In this document: in pieces, positions 46,733 to 59,169 of the stretch
Position numbering within the stretch: position 1 is the first letter of the stretch
How the letters are laid out: each line of letters begins with the position of its first letter
Assembly (NCBI GenBank): GCA_028023455.1
Contig: JAQFVV010000012.1
Coordinates: 7,724,499-7,788,498 of the forward strand
From: Epiperipatus broadwayi
Lineage: Eukaryota; Onychophora; Udeonychophora; Euonychophora; Peripatidae
Length of the DNA: 64,000 nt
Direction: 5' to 3'
Position numbers and translations under genes: made by a program
The notes under the pieces: model-generated
The model's database searches: none
The model's input: the letters and a program-made list of their open reading frames with translations, nothing else
What the model was told of the DNA's origin: nothing

Positions 46733-49700
46733 GGCCTAATTTTGTATATGTGTCAAAGTCTTCAGTTTTGTTACTTGGTAATTTTGTATTATTAGTGAAA
46801 TATAGACCTGATAATTAATTATGAAAGTTATTGTGAGCCAACTGCAAAATAGAGCTGTTTCAGATTTATATTATGAATATGAGTCCCAAATATCCTCAGT
46901 TGAGCTATTTCTGCTTATAAGAAATGATTTATGTATGTTATACAGCAAAAAATCAATAATTTGCAACTTGATACATTTTTCCAATTCCACATTTTTACAA
47001 ATTTTATTTATTTATTTATTACTTTTACTCGTAATTTTATGAGTCAGACACAAAAAAATAAATTTAAAAAAATCTAAAATCTACTACTCACATGTAATGA
47101 AAAACTTCAGGTCTGCAAACATTGGAAAAAGATATAAATTCGTTTTTCATTATATTCTATAATATTTTCAGAAATTGGCAGGATGAAGAATAATCTTGTA
47201 TACCACTAGTGCTAGATGATAAAGCATCTTTGACATTCAACAGTCTAGAAATTAGAAGAGAATCATTGATGCTGAATCAGTGTCAGAATCTATTTTTTAC
47301 TGTCTAAAAATTTAATGCAATCTTTTTTCTGTAAAGTCTAATAAACTGAAAGGGGGAAGGGAATGAATGAAGTTATTTAAATAAAAATTCATAAAAAATC
47401 TAATTTTATCATAGAAAAACATAACATATACCATCAGAAAGATAACATATAGATGAAAAGAATGGCATAACTCATGCGTGCATAATTTATATGATTTTCT
47501 TTTAATTTTGAAATAAAGACAAAGAAATTTTAATCAGTTTGCAAAAAAGCATTGCAAAGTCAGAATTTTCATGTGAATATACTATCAAATGAAGTTATTT
47601 TTAGGACACCAATGATGAGGCTTTTTTTAATTATCAAAAACTGAGCATTTATTTGAAAATGACTATAAAGTGCAAAATATAATTCATTATATGAAAAATG
47701 TTAATAAATTATCATCATTTATACTCCATTTTACTGGCAGACTCTACATCAAACCTGTTCAGTTTTTTGTCTATTATTCTAACATTCAAATTGTCACAAT
47801 TTTCTTCTTCTTCTTTTTTTTTTTTGTCTCCATAGATCTTTTTTGACTCATGTTGTATGCATCTTTTGCCTTTGAATATATCCCATCACAATTTTACTTT
47901 TATTTCATACTTTAATTTTTTTTTTTTTCAAAATTTGTCATATTACAGGTTCTATCCTTCTACATATTTTTTATACAAATCTACAAGTAAAGAGTTTCCA
48001 ATATATTTATTATATAGAATACCATATTTCAAATTTATTGAGTGGCAAATGTTAACAGCAACACAAAAGAAAAATAGTAGGGGAAAATAGATGAGTGGGG
48101 AGAGAAATTATTAAAACATTCTATTATTTAAAAAGGTAACTTCATTATTGAAACAGTATAGTATCTTGTTATATTACCCTTTTTGTTTTTTACATAATGT
48201 CTAAAATGCTTGCCTGAATAATTTTTTATTATTGGAAGGGAAGGGATATTAATTTGCTTCTTTTTTTTAAGTTACTGGAAGAATTTTATCAGTGATTAAA
48301 GGATTTATGTTTGCCAATTAAAAATTCTGACTTTCTATTTGTTAAACAAATTATAAGTAATTATAATGAGTTCCTATGAGGAAAAAAATAATTCCTTTTT
48401 TAAAATTCAATTAAAAATGATGCTTAAGTTGGAAAAATTGTTAATTAATGAATAAACATTTTATTAATTTTTTATTTTGTAATATCTAACTAATAAAACA
48501 TAGAACTTTTTTTGCATTGCTGTTATTATTTTTTTTAAACAATGAAAATTTCATGAATTTTTTTACATAAATGAAGTAAAATTAAATTAAAATTTAATGA
48601 AAAAATGAAATATATAGTTGATTGCTGAAGTTTGAACAATGTAAATAATTAAATCTCATTTACTTAGCTGATATTGTAAAGGTATATGTATGTTTGTGGA
48701 ACATACTATAGGATTATTGATTTAAATTTATCCAATAAATGATATTTTAAACCTATATTTAGTAATCTTTGATCATATAAGGTTGATTATTAACTGCATA
48801 ATGTATGAAGTCATTTTTCTCCTCAAAATAATTTACAATTACCGTATCTGAATTTTATAATTTAACATATTTTTTGCTACAAGCAAAATAACATTCATAA
48901 AAATTTTAATTCATAAAACTGATTAAATGAATATATTTTATCTAACGTACACACATGTTGAATTTTAATGTTTATAACAGTTTGTTGCTGTATGTGATCA
49001 AAATCTGTTTGGATTATTTACTGAACTGAATGAAACTGACATTTTTTTTTTTTTTGCTTTTATAGTCATTAACATGAAAATCTTTATTTTGGGTATGCCA
49101 TAAATGAAAGCATTGGTTGTGTTGTTTTGCAATGACACTGAATGAAAATCAGATAAAATAAACATATTTTAATTGACTCTTTACTATATTATATATTTTT
49201 AGCATCAGTATTGCCATTTTAGTTTTGGAGATGAGGTCCTATGCATTACCCATCTTCCAAAATAGCTGCCATTGTGAAAAAAAAGTTTTCAAGAAAAAAG
49301 TTTTGATTTTTTTTTTTTAAACAATTGTTGAAGTGAATAATTGATGGTAAATCAAAATAATGGATACAAATTGATGATGATCTCTATGATGAATTCTCAT
49401 ATAAAGATCCACTGCTAACCTAGATAAAAGTGTAGTTTGGTTGAAGTGGGTATGTCATTATTTATTTATATAGTAGTGTTGCCACACATTCTTGCCGTTT
49501 GATATCAATAGTTTGGGGAGATTCTCAAACCTGCATTCGGAACACTGTATAATTTTAGTTTTTATCATAAAAACATATACTCACTGCAAATAAAACCAAA
49601 ATACGTCCTATGATGACAGCTTGCACAATGCTTTTCAAACATTTTATTTTTTTTATTCCAATGTTGCTGTTTATTTTAAGCTTGAATAATCAATAAATGC

Positions 49701-50001
49701 TAGGTGATAATGGTCACTGAAATTTTATCTAGAGCTATCTTATCCGTATTCCCAGACTAGTTTCTTATTTATGGCCTTTATTACTGTTTTTGCATTTAAT
49801 GCCCCCCAGATCCACAAGATATATTTCATTCATTTTTTTTTTTTTGCCACCAAGCTATAAAAGCCTGAATTTAAAAAAACTTCATAATGTTTTGAATCCA
49901 AGCTAACTTGCTTTCATAGTTATATATATATATTTCAGTTCCGTATCTAATTTTATAATAATTGTAGAAAGCTTTTATTTTTATTTAAAATTTATATAAA
50001 A
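46733..50001. other. Unassigned AT-rich DNA
   Basis: No gene supported. 47370-47500 is the second copy of a diverged repeat also seen at 41180-41310. A polypyrimidine run lies near 47803-47826. The open frames at 46821-47042 and 47857-48090 have no motif. Confidence 0.45.
47370..47500. repeat. Diverged dispersed repeat, copy B
   Basis: Direct-orientation match to 41180-41310, including ATAGAAAAACATAACAT and AATGGCATAACTCATG. Confidence 0.4.
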
Positions 50002-50880
50002 CAGAGGTGACCAAACTTCAGGTCTGCAAGAACCAGATGTTAAAATTGTCATGTATTTAAGAGCCCATGACAATTAAATTTTTAAAATATTTAACAAAAG
50101 CAAATATTTGACATATACTTTTTTTTTTTTTATTAATATAGTGTGTTAATTGTACAAAAAAATCAAGAAAACAAAATTAATAAATAAGAAAATGATCAAT
50201 AAAAATATTTTTTATTTGCATAAAATATTTATTATTTACATATGATTTTATATGATTAATAAGAGCATTAAAATTTGGATTACAGTTCATCAACTAAGCA
50301 CACAATAATTCTGTAAGATGTTCATTCATTAGTTGTGCTGATGTTTTGATTTTACAAATTTTATTGTTGAGTATAATAATGCACAAGAATACATTGTCCC
50401 AAAAATTGAGATTAGTTTACATTTGATTTCTTTTTTTACAAGAATATTTACGGCAATAGTTCTTTATTTTTCTGAATATAAATTTAAAATAATTACCTCT
50501 ATTGCTTAGTTAAATTAATGGGAAAAGTTGATGATTGAAAATCAAAGTAGAAGAACATACTTGAAAACATTTGAGCTAAAACTGTCCAAAAAATAACATC
50601 GCTGTTTGAAATTGAAACAAAAACTGAAATATCATGTTAAACAATGAATTATATTTCTGGGAAACAATAACAATAAAATCTTTAGATATTGATGACATAA
50701 ACAATCATTATTAAAAAAACACCACAATAGAATAAAGCATGAATGGCTTCAAAATAAAATGTAAATACACCATAGTAGTATAAATTATATCATTATTGTA
50801 TTTCAAAAGTTTCATGAAAGCTGCATTGGATCATCTAAAGAGCCACATGCTGTTCCTGAGCTGCAATTGGCAAAGGTGGA
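50002..50880. mobile_element. Decayed hAT-like non-autonomous element
   Basis: The left end CAGAGGTGACCAAACTTCAG and the right end, whose reverse complement is close to CACCTTTGCCAATTGCAGCT, resemble hAT terminal repeats of the CAGGGGTGGCCAACC type. Just inside the right end lies AAAGAGCCACATGC, a subterminal phrase common in such elements. No convincing 8-bp duplication was found and no transposase frame is open, so this is an old, degraded copy. Confidence 0.5.
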
Positions 50881-51033
50881 TTTTAAGCCAAAAAAAAAAA
50901 AATCCTCACATAACTCCAATTTAGATAATAAATAATGATTAAATAAGCATTACTGTCTAAAATTTATTGATAATACAAGATTACAATAGAAGGCAGTTTA
51001 GGAATAAAATAAATGAATATATATGCTTATGAT

Positions 51034-51193
51034 AACAGGCAAAACTCTCCATATAGTATTGTCACTCAGTTGCAAGCCAGAGTAATCAATGGATGGAAGA
51101 AGGCTTGTGCATAAAATCCCGTCTAGCCTTCTGGCACCCATTGATTACTCTGGCTTGCACTGAGTGGCAATACATATAGAGAGTTTTGGCCTG
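51034..51193. repeat. Nested palindrome (fold-back), 160 bp
   Basis: Outer arms 51034-51092 and 51138-51193 are imperfect inverted repeats (AAACTCTC at the edge, AAGCCAGAGTAATCAATGG inside). Within the 45-bp centre a second perfect pair, AGAAGGCT (51098-51105) and AGCCTTCT (51125-51132), continues the fold. A possible flanking duplication, ATAACAG, is weak evidence for insertion. Confidence 0.75.
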
Positions 51194-51770
51194 TTTTAAT
51201 AACAGTTATAATCAAGCATAAGAAATGGTGATAATGTGATGTTTATATGCTTATGATATTTTTTAATTTAAAAATTATGCATATTAAGACATCATAGAAA
51301 GTAGAATAATGCAGCCTTAAAAGAAATTGAGATTTGCATAAGTGAATGATACACTGATCATTTTCTCTTTCAAAAAAAAAAAAATCTGACTTAAAAATTA
51401 TAGGTGCAGTAATATTATTAGAATTTTTTAGTAACTGTTTTGTTTATTGAAAAAAAATCCAACTATTTTCTGAAATATATTTATTGTTTTACTTTTGACA
51501 TTTATTGGTAAAATATCAGTTCATATTTTGATCTTGATATAAAGTTGCCTAGAATGAAACAATAGTCATAAATTTTTTTACAAAAGTATTATTTTATCAT
51601 ATAAAAAAAAATTGTTTTAATGTAACTAACTGTTTGGGATGTTTTTTTTTTAAAAGTCAAATTTAATATGCAAATTTAAAAGAAAGTTATAATGAGAGTT
51701 TTAGTCTGAGAATAATTTGTTATTCTCAACATTTTAATTTTTCATTATATTTTTTTATAAACTTACGTAG

Positions 51771-51927
51771 GTTGTGTAATCTCCTAATTGTGCTGTCTAC
51801 TAACCCGTGTTATCTACTAACTTGTATAATATTACTAATCGTTGTTTATATTCGGAAAAGTTTTAATAAAGTTTAAAATTTTCTAGATTTAACATTTAAT
51901 GATAGATGATAGAAATAATCCAATGAT
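51771..51927 (+). repeat. Solo, 5'-truncated copy of the PLE 1-type 3' tail
   Basis: Aligns with 56309-56440: GTTGTGTAAT, then ACTAAC repeats, AATAAAGTTTAAAATTTTCT and a GATGATAGAAATAATCCA ending. It begins just after the point where the GAAAC motif stands in the complete module and lacks the tRNA-like head. Confidence 0.65.
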
Positions 51928-54900
51928 GAATTATATACATATTTAATAATTCACCAAAATAAATTTATTATTAATAAGTTATTTAAATCAATAATCAAAA
52001 TCATTTCTCTTAATTAATGCACTGTTCCATGATGATTTTTTAGGATTATTGATGAGGAAGTGAGATCATTGTCTAATTTTTAATTATTATTATGTCTACT
52101 ATAAAATTTTCGTATTGTTTAATAATATTTTTTATATTATTATTTATGCCTTTAAATGAATTATATAATATTTGACACAAGTTTATTTCAGCAATCTTTT
52201 GCTTAACTAAGACGAAGTAGGTAAATGTCAACAATGCTATATGTTTATGCGCACGCGCATATGTGAATGAAAAATGTGTGCGTAAATATGTTTTTTATTT
52301 AAACCCAATTGTTTTAATGATGCGATTGTATATTTTTCTAGCAATTGAAAAGTTAAAACAGAGTGGCAAACGAATACAGTATACTCAAATTTTAAATTAT
52401 CACGTGTTTTGTTATTCAGTTACTCGATCTGATTTCTGGCTGGAAACTTATTAGTTATATATATATAAAATTGTTAGTTGTATTTATATCTAGCATAGAT
52501 CGTTTCTACTTAATAATAGTTACTTTTGCCCAAATCTTTACCTAGGATAGTATATAAAATCATATATAATAATAAAAAGTTAACTTTATTAAATTACAGC
52601 TTTTGCAGATTATTTTAAAAGTTTTTCAATAATATATTGGAGCTTTTGATCTGTTATAAAATTTTTCACCAGTAGCACAAGGGTTAAATGATTGAAAGCA
52701 ATTAGTGTCAGCTGAAATTGAAGAAAAAGCACTTTATTTAATTTTTCTCTGAACTAATTCTTATTGTATTTCTAAAATACATTTTATTCTTGGCAATTTC
52801 AAGCACAAATTAGACTTTTAAATATGTATGTTTAAAAAATGTATAGAAAAAAGTTTAATTAATAGAATTTTTGTTTTGTTAAAAATTGAGCAGAATTTAA
52901 AATAGTTAGCATGTATTTGGAAATAAAAACATCAAATAATTTACTTATTGAAACAGTTGTGTGCTTTTTGTATACCTTGAAAATGACATTTGAATTTTTA
53001 CAATTCTCACACATAATAGAAATGTGTGAAGAAAATTTTAATTTTCCAAATTTTTCTATACATGTAGTTTAGTCTGTCTTATTTAAAAATGTTTCTTTAA
53101 TTATATTTGTTTGTAATAAGTTTAATATTTAAATATATGATTTTTTAAGCCAAATTTTTATTATAGTCTTGTTTATATCTGAATTTAAAAATTAGTGTTA
53201 ATCCTAAACTTTACTACCAGTTTCAATTATTAGAATTCAAGGCATTCATGAAGTTTACTTTTTAAACTTTTACTATGGATTGTAAATTTTTTATTTTAAA
53301 AAAATCGTATACCCCCTCCCCCCCGCAAATTTCTAAGTTCATTCATTATTGTTTGCTAGCATGTGAAAATTCATCATTAGAGTTTAACATAGTTTTATAT
53401 CTTTACATTTAAAATATATTTAATCAGTAATCTTTTATTATTAGAATTTAATTATGATCTACATTAGAAACACACTTCACTTATTATACTTCATAGTCTG
53501 GTTATTATAAAATTGGTTTCATCAGTGGACATTGGATGAAGTGGTACTAAATCCTCAGAATAATTATCAATGAAAGTACTGAATTTATTTTTTAACTTGT
53601 ATTTTTTTTAATATAGCAAATTATTTGAGATTCAATTCAAAGTAATTTAGTTGTGTGGCTATATAGGTCTCACATTAGGTTAACAGCCATATATTTTAGT
53701 GAACTCATGTATTTGCTATTAGTAGACATATTTGATCTTTGGTAGAATTGTTTATCATATCATTCAAAGCATTCCATAGTTTTCTAGGTTCATTCAATGT
53801 CTATATTAGAAACAGAGATATATTAAGTGCTGGTTCTGGCTAAGCATTTATCATAAAGCTTGTAGAGGAATTGGCAATCCTCATTGTTTATAACTTACAA
53901 GCTTAAGAGATAGGGTCATGTGATCTATGACTCTTATTTTGACGATTAATTCTTTCTGTCTTCTCTATCTTAAATCCAATAATTTTCATTGATGAACGCT
54001 GATAACTGAAACTTGTAGGTTAATTTGAATGTAACACTACCATTTAGTTTATTAATCATCTAAGCTTGTAATAAATGGCAGTGGAATAGTGTTAATAGAG
54101 TGATGAATTTGTGTATCTATAAAAAAGTTCATAAGAAGTTAGAGCACAGGAAGTGACATGGTTAGATCACAATTCATGGACTTTGAACTCGAGAAAAATC
54201 TTAAATATAATTTTACTTCACTTCAAACACTCCATTATAGAATTAAACTTTTTGTATATCAGTTAGTTATCAAGATTCTCTAATGATCTGTATTCATCAT
54301 CTTGTGTCTTAGTCATAATCTTTTTCAAATTTTGATTATATCAGTAATATTCATATTTCTTGTTTATTTTTGGTTCCCCCTTTTTTTTAAGAGTTGTGTG
54401 TCTTTTACAATATTTATTATAAAACTGTAATTCCATTTTCATCAGTATCATTTTCCAAAATGTTTTTCCTAATTTATATCCAGACCTATTCTTTTTTGCT
54501 ATAGTTGTTTGTGTTTATTAATATTTTACCATTCTCATTTCACATCTTTTAAAAATAAGTTTATTAATTTTCTTCATTTTTGTGTTATTCAGTGATTTTT
54601 AGCCTTATTAATCTTTCTTTGGCTTTATTGAAAATGGTTTTTTTTAGTTGTTTGACTTAGCTGTTAATAAAATTATAATTGAAAGAATTTATTTTATCTA
54701 TAAAATATGATTTATATGTTCATATATATAATTATATGATCAGTATCTTTGAATATTATATATTATTTAAGCACCAAAGAATTACAACTTCATCTAATTG
54801 ACTAAATTGACATTTAAAAAAAAAACCGTTATCATCTGAAATCCATTACAGGGACACTCTTGGGTACCACTTTATAATCACACTAAGCAATGATTTATTT

Positions 54901-54956
54901 AATTTATAAATTATTTTTATATTTAAATGCAATATATATATACTTAAGCCATATGT
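51928..54956. other. Gene-free AT-rich DNA
   Basis: No gene supported. A 63-codon frame at 52263-52454 shows no motif. A short C-rich run, CCCCCTCCCCCCC, lies near 53311-53323. Confidence 0.5.
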
Positions 54957-55155
54957 AATTAAAAGGGATCGAACCCAGACCTTCTAGCTTCTTTCAGTCC
55001 TTCACTCAATCTAATATAACACACGACCACATACATGTGAAAAAAGATAAATGATCTCATATTTTTTACATGTATATGGTCACATGTATCAGTTATATTG
55101 GATATAGTGAATGACTGAAGGGAGCTTGAAAGTCTGGGTTCAAATCCCATTAATT
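54957..55155. repeat. Palindrome with tRNA-like arms, about 200 bp
   Basis: Arms 54957-55046 and about 55070-55155 are imperfect inverted repeats. The right arm ends with GGGTTCAAATCCC (55136-55148), a box B/T-arm sequence; the left has its reversed form (54965-54976). Upstream in the right arm ATCAGTTATATTGGATATAG resembles a decayed D-arm/box A. This looks like a tRNA-derived segment in head-to-head duplicate. Confidence 0.65.
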
Positions 55156-55822
55156 ATTTTTCTTTGCATTTTTCAATTATTATTAAATTTTACACCAGAG
55201 CTATTATTTTAGTAGTGTAATAGTTGTATGTTTTTAGATTATTATTTTTTTTATTAGTTATTTTTTTCAGATAATATTTGGGATTTTATTTGAGAAATAA
55301 ACTCATATAATCATATTATATTTAAAGAGCATAGCTTACAGGAAGGTTAGTGAGCTTAGCATTTTCATCATTATCTTTCATTATCGCTCTTATTCCTCCA
55401 CCCTTTACGATATCACATGAGAATAATGTTATATATTGAAATTTAGATATTAAAAAATATTTGACTCACTTGCCATCTAGTTAATTGCTTGGGAAATCAT
55501 TATGATTGAGCAAGTTTAGAAATTACCATTATTATTATTATTATTACTACAGTTAATGTATATAAGAAATGATCCAGGAATTTTTAGCCTTTGGTGGATC
55601 CACCATTCTATCACTGCATTAAAATCACAGGGCACAGTTTTGCACTTAGGAAGAGTTCATTCAAATATTTCTATTTTAAAATGCACTCACAATATGTATG
55701 TAAATTATTAAAAAGATAAAAGCCAATTCTGGGCTCAGCACCTTTACTCATATTAAACTTTTATGTCAGTGATGAGATTATCTTTATAGCATTTGTCTGA
55801 AGGTTTGTAATGATGGTATATT
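55156..55822. other. Gene-free DNA with outer tail of the next module
   Basis: An (ATT)n run lies near 55529-55546. From about 55801 the sequence already matches 30024-30040, showing that PLE-tail homology begins a little outside the palindrome. Confidence 0.5.
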
Positions 55823-55956
55823 ATAAGATGTGATATGTTGGATTATTTCCATCATTTATGAGTGAATGTTGAATGTATAGAAAATTTTAAACTTTATTCA
55901 AATACAAACAACTTGTTAGTAATAACACATAAATAGACTATACAGGTTAGTAATTA

Positions 55957-56003
55957 CACAACGTTTCGAGTAGTATTATTCTCCACTCTTCTTCAGGTGT
56001 TGC
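55957..56003 (-). ncRNA. Hammerhead-like motif, left arm
   Basis: Exact reversed counterpart of 56268-56314: GCAACAC, CTGAAGA, stem-loop, then CTCGAAACGTTGTG. Confidence 0.4.
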
Positions 56004-56065
56004 TGGCCTATATGCACAGTGACAATATTCGCTTAGAAGTTGAACTCGCACCTTTAGATTCTTGT

Positions 56066-56149
56066 ATATCTAATTTAAGGCAAACGCTCTATCAACTGAG
56101 CTATTCTGTCAAATTTAAGGCAAACGCTCTATCAACTGAGCTATTCTGT
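56066..56149 (-). other. tRNA-like head, left arm
   Basis: Reversed copy of 56162-56245, whose inner 40 bp is duplicated in tandem at 56073-56112 and 56113-56152. Box A is therefore present twice and box B once. Confidence 0.6.
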
Positions 56150-56152
56150 CAA
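56073..56152. repeat. 40-bp perfect tandem duplication inside the left arm
   Basis: 56073-56112 equals 56113-56152. It accounts exactly for the difference in arm length (327 against 287 bp). Confidence 0.9.
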
Positions 56153-56161
56153 AGGCTTTGC

Positions 56162-56245
56162 ACAGAATAGCTCAGTTGGTAGAGCGTTTGCCTTAAATTA
56201 GATATACAAGAATCTAAAGGTGCGAGTTCAACTTCTAAGCGAATA
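56162..56245 (+). other. tRNA-like head with pol III boxes, right arm
   Basis: Box A TAGCTCAGTTGG (56168-56179) with a good D-arm (GCTCAGTTGGTAGAGC), and box B-like GAGTTCAACTT (56224-56234). The anticodon stem is imperfect and no acceptor stem closes, so it is a tRNA-derived promoter-like head and not a working tRNA. Confidence 0.65.
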
Positions 56246-56267
56246 TTGTCACTGTGCATATAGGCCA

Positions 56268-56314
56268 GCAACACCTGAAGAAGAGTGGAGAATAATACTA
56301 CTCGAAACGTTGTG
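56268..56314 (+). ncRNA. Hammerhead-like motif, right arm
   Basis: GCAAC pairs with GTTGT around CTGAAGA, a stem GAGT/ACTC with one extra A before it, and GAAAC. The core boxes are present, but the base after GAAAC-GTT-GT is G, a residue hammerheads do not cleave, and helix III is minimal. I infer descent from a hammerhead with lost or weak activity. Confidence 0.45.
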
Positions 56315-56448
56315 TAATTACTAACCTGTATTGTCTATTTATGTGTTATTACTAACAAGTTGTTTGTATTTGAATAAAGTTTAAAATTTTCTATACATTC
56401 AACATTCACTCATAAATGATGGAAATAGTCCAACATATCACATCTTAT

Positions 56449-58682
56449 CTTTATAGCAAAATCATATTTAAATAAAATCAGCACATTAATATTCATCGGA
56501 TCGATCCAGATTATCATGTTATTTTTTTATCTGTAATTAATTCATTTACTAATCGATATTGGATAGCTATTAGAAATGGTTATTTTGGGCTTGCTTGAAA
56601 GTGTTTTCTTAATCTGAAAAGCCTCCAAAATTTGAGGCCAGAATTTTATTTATAATATACTTAACTTATCTTAAGGTCTTTAAATAAATTATTGTATGAT
56701 TTTTTTCTTTTGTTTTTCATAATATTCTACCATCATATATATATATACTCATTACTTTATTTTATTTAAAATATTTAGAGCCTGGTGTGTTTTTTTTTTT
56801 CAACTTTTTAAGAAAAATTTATTCAACTTTGCTTCACTGAATACAAATTAGTTTCTTTGTTCTTTCTTTTTTTTTTTTCGTTGGTGACTGAATTTAATAA
56901 ATAGGCAATTGTGGTCACACCTTGACTTATGTAATCACCCATGTTTAAAGGTCATTGCAACTGAGAAGCACTGTTGCCAGGTGATTAACTACCTAGTCGC
57001 TGTTGTTTAAATAACTTTACTTTTCCACAGGTTACTTCAAAAAGAAAAAAGAAATAAGATGAAACAAGAGATTTTGATATCAAAGACCCAAAAAGGATAA
57101 TGAGAAAATGCTTCCTTTTTGGATTTATTTCAGAAGAAAAAGATACTATTGCTTTTCGTATTTATTTTAGTTATTCCCAAATCGCTCGTATACTGTGCTC
57201 TCCTTATTTATAAATAATTAAAATTGAAATAATTTCTGTCATAGAATGAGAAGATAAGAAATGACAATTTATCTTAAAATCGTATACTCTAACAAAATAT
57301 TAATTAATCATTAAAAACACATACACACACTATATTTATCTACCCTTAAATGTATGATTTCTTTTCTACTATATCTCTACTGTTCTGTAGTTATTTCACA
57401 AAAAGGCTACGTGAATGCAAATTAGCTATACATCAATTTTTAAATGTCATTTATTTGTATTTTATAACATTTTTTAAATGTCATTTGTTTGTATTTTATA
57501 AAATCTTCTATCATTCTTCTATCTTACTTAATGGTAGCAGTTACAGCTTTTAGTATTTGATTATCAGTCATTTGGAAAATGTGATAGGACGTACTTCTTT
57601 TATCTCATGATCTTCCATAAAATTTTCTATTCTTTGGAATTTGTTTTATGGCCAGTTCTCAATAACTTTTTTGTAGCCCTTCAGTTTGCATTAGAAGAAT
57701 CCTATCAATTTATTCATGTTTCACTTCCAATCAATAAAGTATTGAACATATATGATTTTTATGGGGGGGGGGGTTAAATATGGAAATATATTTCTCTGGA
57801 TATTCTGTTTTATTTTCTTTTGTCAGTCTTCATTATTATTATGATTTTTTTTCATTTTTAAAATATAGAAAGCTTTCTATATATATATTTATTTCTATCA
57901 ATTTTGACTTCTTTTTTTTTTTTTTTATAAACAAAATTGTTTGTTGATAATATTTATATATAATTTTGGCATCTTTATTTACTATCTTTAATGTTGATTT
58001 CACTGTTGTTATATTATTGTTTATCTTTATTTATTTGTTCCCATAATAGGCAATGATGGAATTTAGTATATTTTTTGATCGTATTCATTGTTCTTTTCAG
58101 ATATAAAATGCTTAGTTTGTTAACTTCTCTTGTATATCTTCCATATTCAGACTAGTTTTCAATTTCTCTCCATATTCTTATAGCTTGCTTTTGAATTTTC
58201 ACAAATGTTTTTAAGGCGATTAAATATTATATCTATTTTCTATAATTCATATATTTGACTAAATCATTATTTTTTTTATTTAAAAAATTTAGATTTATTA
58301 ATAATAGGTATATACAAATGTTTTCAGTGATAGTTATATATGTTTATATTGTTATAAGTTCTCCAAGAATTTGTGTAGAATGAGATGAGATCTGATTTCT
58401 TTGTTTAGTCTAAAAAGCTCCTACAAATGATTTATCTTTAAAAAAACATTTAATCATTTTGCTAGAAAGCATATTTGATGGCTTCAAACATTACTATATG
58501 CAGAAGGGAAATATCTTCCATAACTTTTTACACTTATGATATTATTGTAAAACTACATTTTAGATTTTATTTTTTAAAAATTGAAGTTTACTTTCTTCTG
58601 ATCCTTTAGCCATGTCTAGCCATTTCATATAAATTACTTTAAAAATGAAATACTGCCTAACACTATATACTAGCAATTCGGA
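56449..58682. other. Gene-free AT-rich DNA
   Basis: No gene supported. A direct repeat of about 30 bp (TAAATGTCATTTATTTGTAT and its neighbour) occurs at about 57439-57505, and a G10 run near 57764. On the - strand around 58080-58230 a weak protein-like stretch (IWREIEN, GRYTREVNKL) could be a LINE C-terminal relic but is too short to call. Confidence 0.45.
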
Positions 58683-58839
58683 ATAAAATAGAAATTCATA
58701 TAACACTACAATACTGGATGAAACCGCAAAATTTTACTAATATTCCTACACAATCATGGTTTTATCTATTATCAAATAGACCTTCTCAAGTAAAATTCAA
58801 TCAAATATACAACAATACAAAACAAAATATTATTCCCAT

Positions 58840-59030
58840 CATTTACTTCAACAATCAACTTCCTTTAACATCAAAGGATGTCTTCATGAAATTAATTGCC
58901 TCAGATTCAAAAAAATTTATCATCAAAGTTTTTTTTACTCTTTTCAATTTACTTTTTTCATAAAAGATAACCTCTGCATTGTCAAATAATAATTTATGAC
59001 CTGTATTCAGTTCATGAATATACAAAGCTG
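58840..59030 (-). pseudogene. PLE 3 left copy: end of GIY-YIG endonuclease
   Basis: The - strand reads ALYIHELNTGHKLLFDNAEV, then IFYEKSKLKR, VKKTLMINFFESEAINF and KGS before a TGA. The H..TGHK..F.NAE pattern followed by the K..L.I....E..N end is typical of the C-terminal half of PLE endonucleases. Only about 60 residues remain and the RT is absent. The + strand open frame 58718-58963 across it is a shadow. Confidence 0.6.
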
Positions 59031-59169
59031 AATTTTGATATCTATTTTTAACTCTACTCTTATGAATTTAACTCTTTCATTAAAACTTAATTTACTCTGA
59101 CCTATAATAATTTTGAAAATAAGTTATATTCAGAGAAATCAATTTGCTGCTGACTACATTGAGTTAGGA

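Larger units (their letters stand above)
55823..56448. repeat. Near-perfect 287-bp palindrome of a tRNA-like/hammerhead-like module
   Basis: The right arm 56162-56448 is the reverse complement of the left arm 55823-56149, with about three mismatches once a 40-bp tandem duplication in the left arm is allowed for. The 12-nt centre (56150-56161) holds CAAAG, G, CTTTG and so continues the fold. Each arm, read outwards from the centre, has a tRNA-like head, a linker, a hammerhead-like motif, ACTAAC-rich sequence, AATAAAGTTTAAAATTTTCT and a GATGGAAATAGTCCA tail. The module is homologous to the 3' end of PLE 1 at 30 kb and to 51771-51927. It contains no protein gene. Confidence 0.88.

Noticed and set aside
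54957-55155. Hammerhead core in ACTGAAGGGAGCTTGAAAG (right arm)
   Set aside because: The invariant A after CTGAAG is G, no helix II forms, and the segment is better explained as part of a tRNA-like sequence.
56162-56245. A functional tRNA gene
   Set aside because: Box A and box B are good, but the anticodon and acceptor stems do not close and the sequence lies in a repeat module.
58080-58230. Possible antisense LINE C-terminal relic (IWREIEN, GRYTREVNKL)
   Set aside because: Too short and isolated to separate from chance.
58718-58963. 81-codon + strand open frame
   Set aside because: It is the antisense of the PLE 3 left-arm endonuclease.
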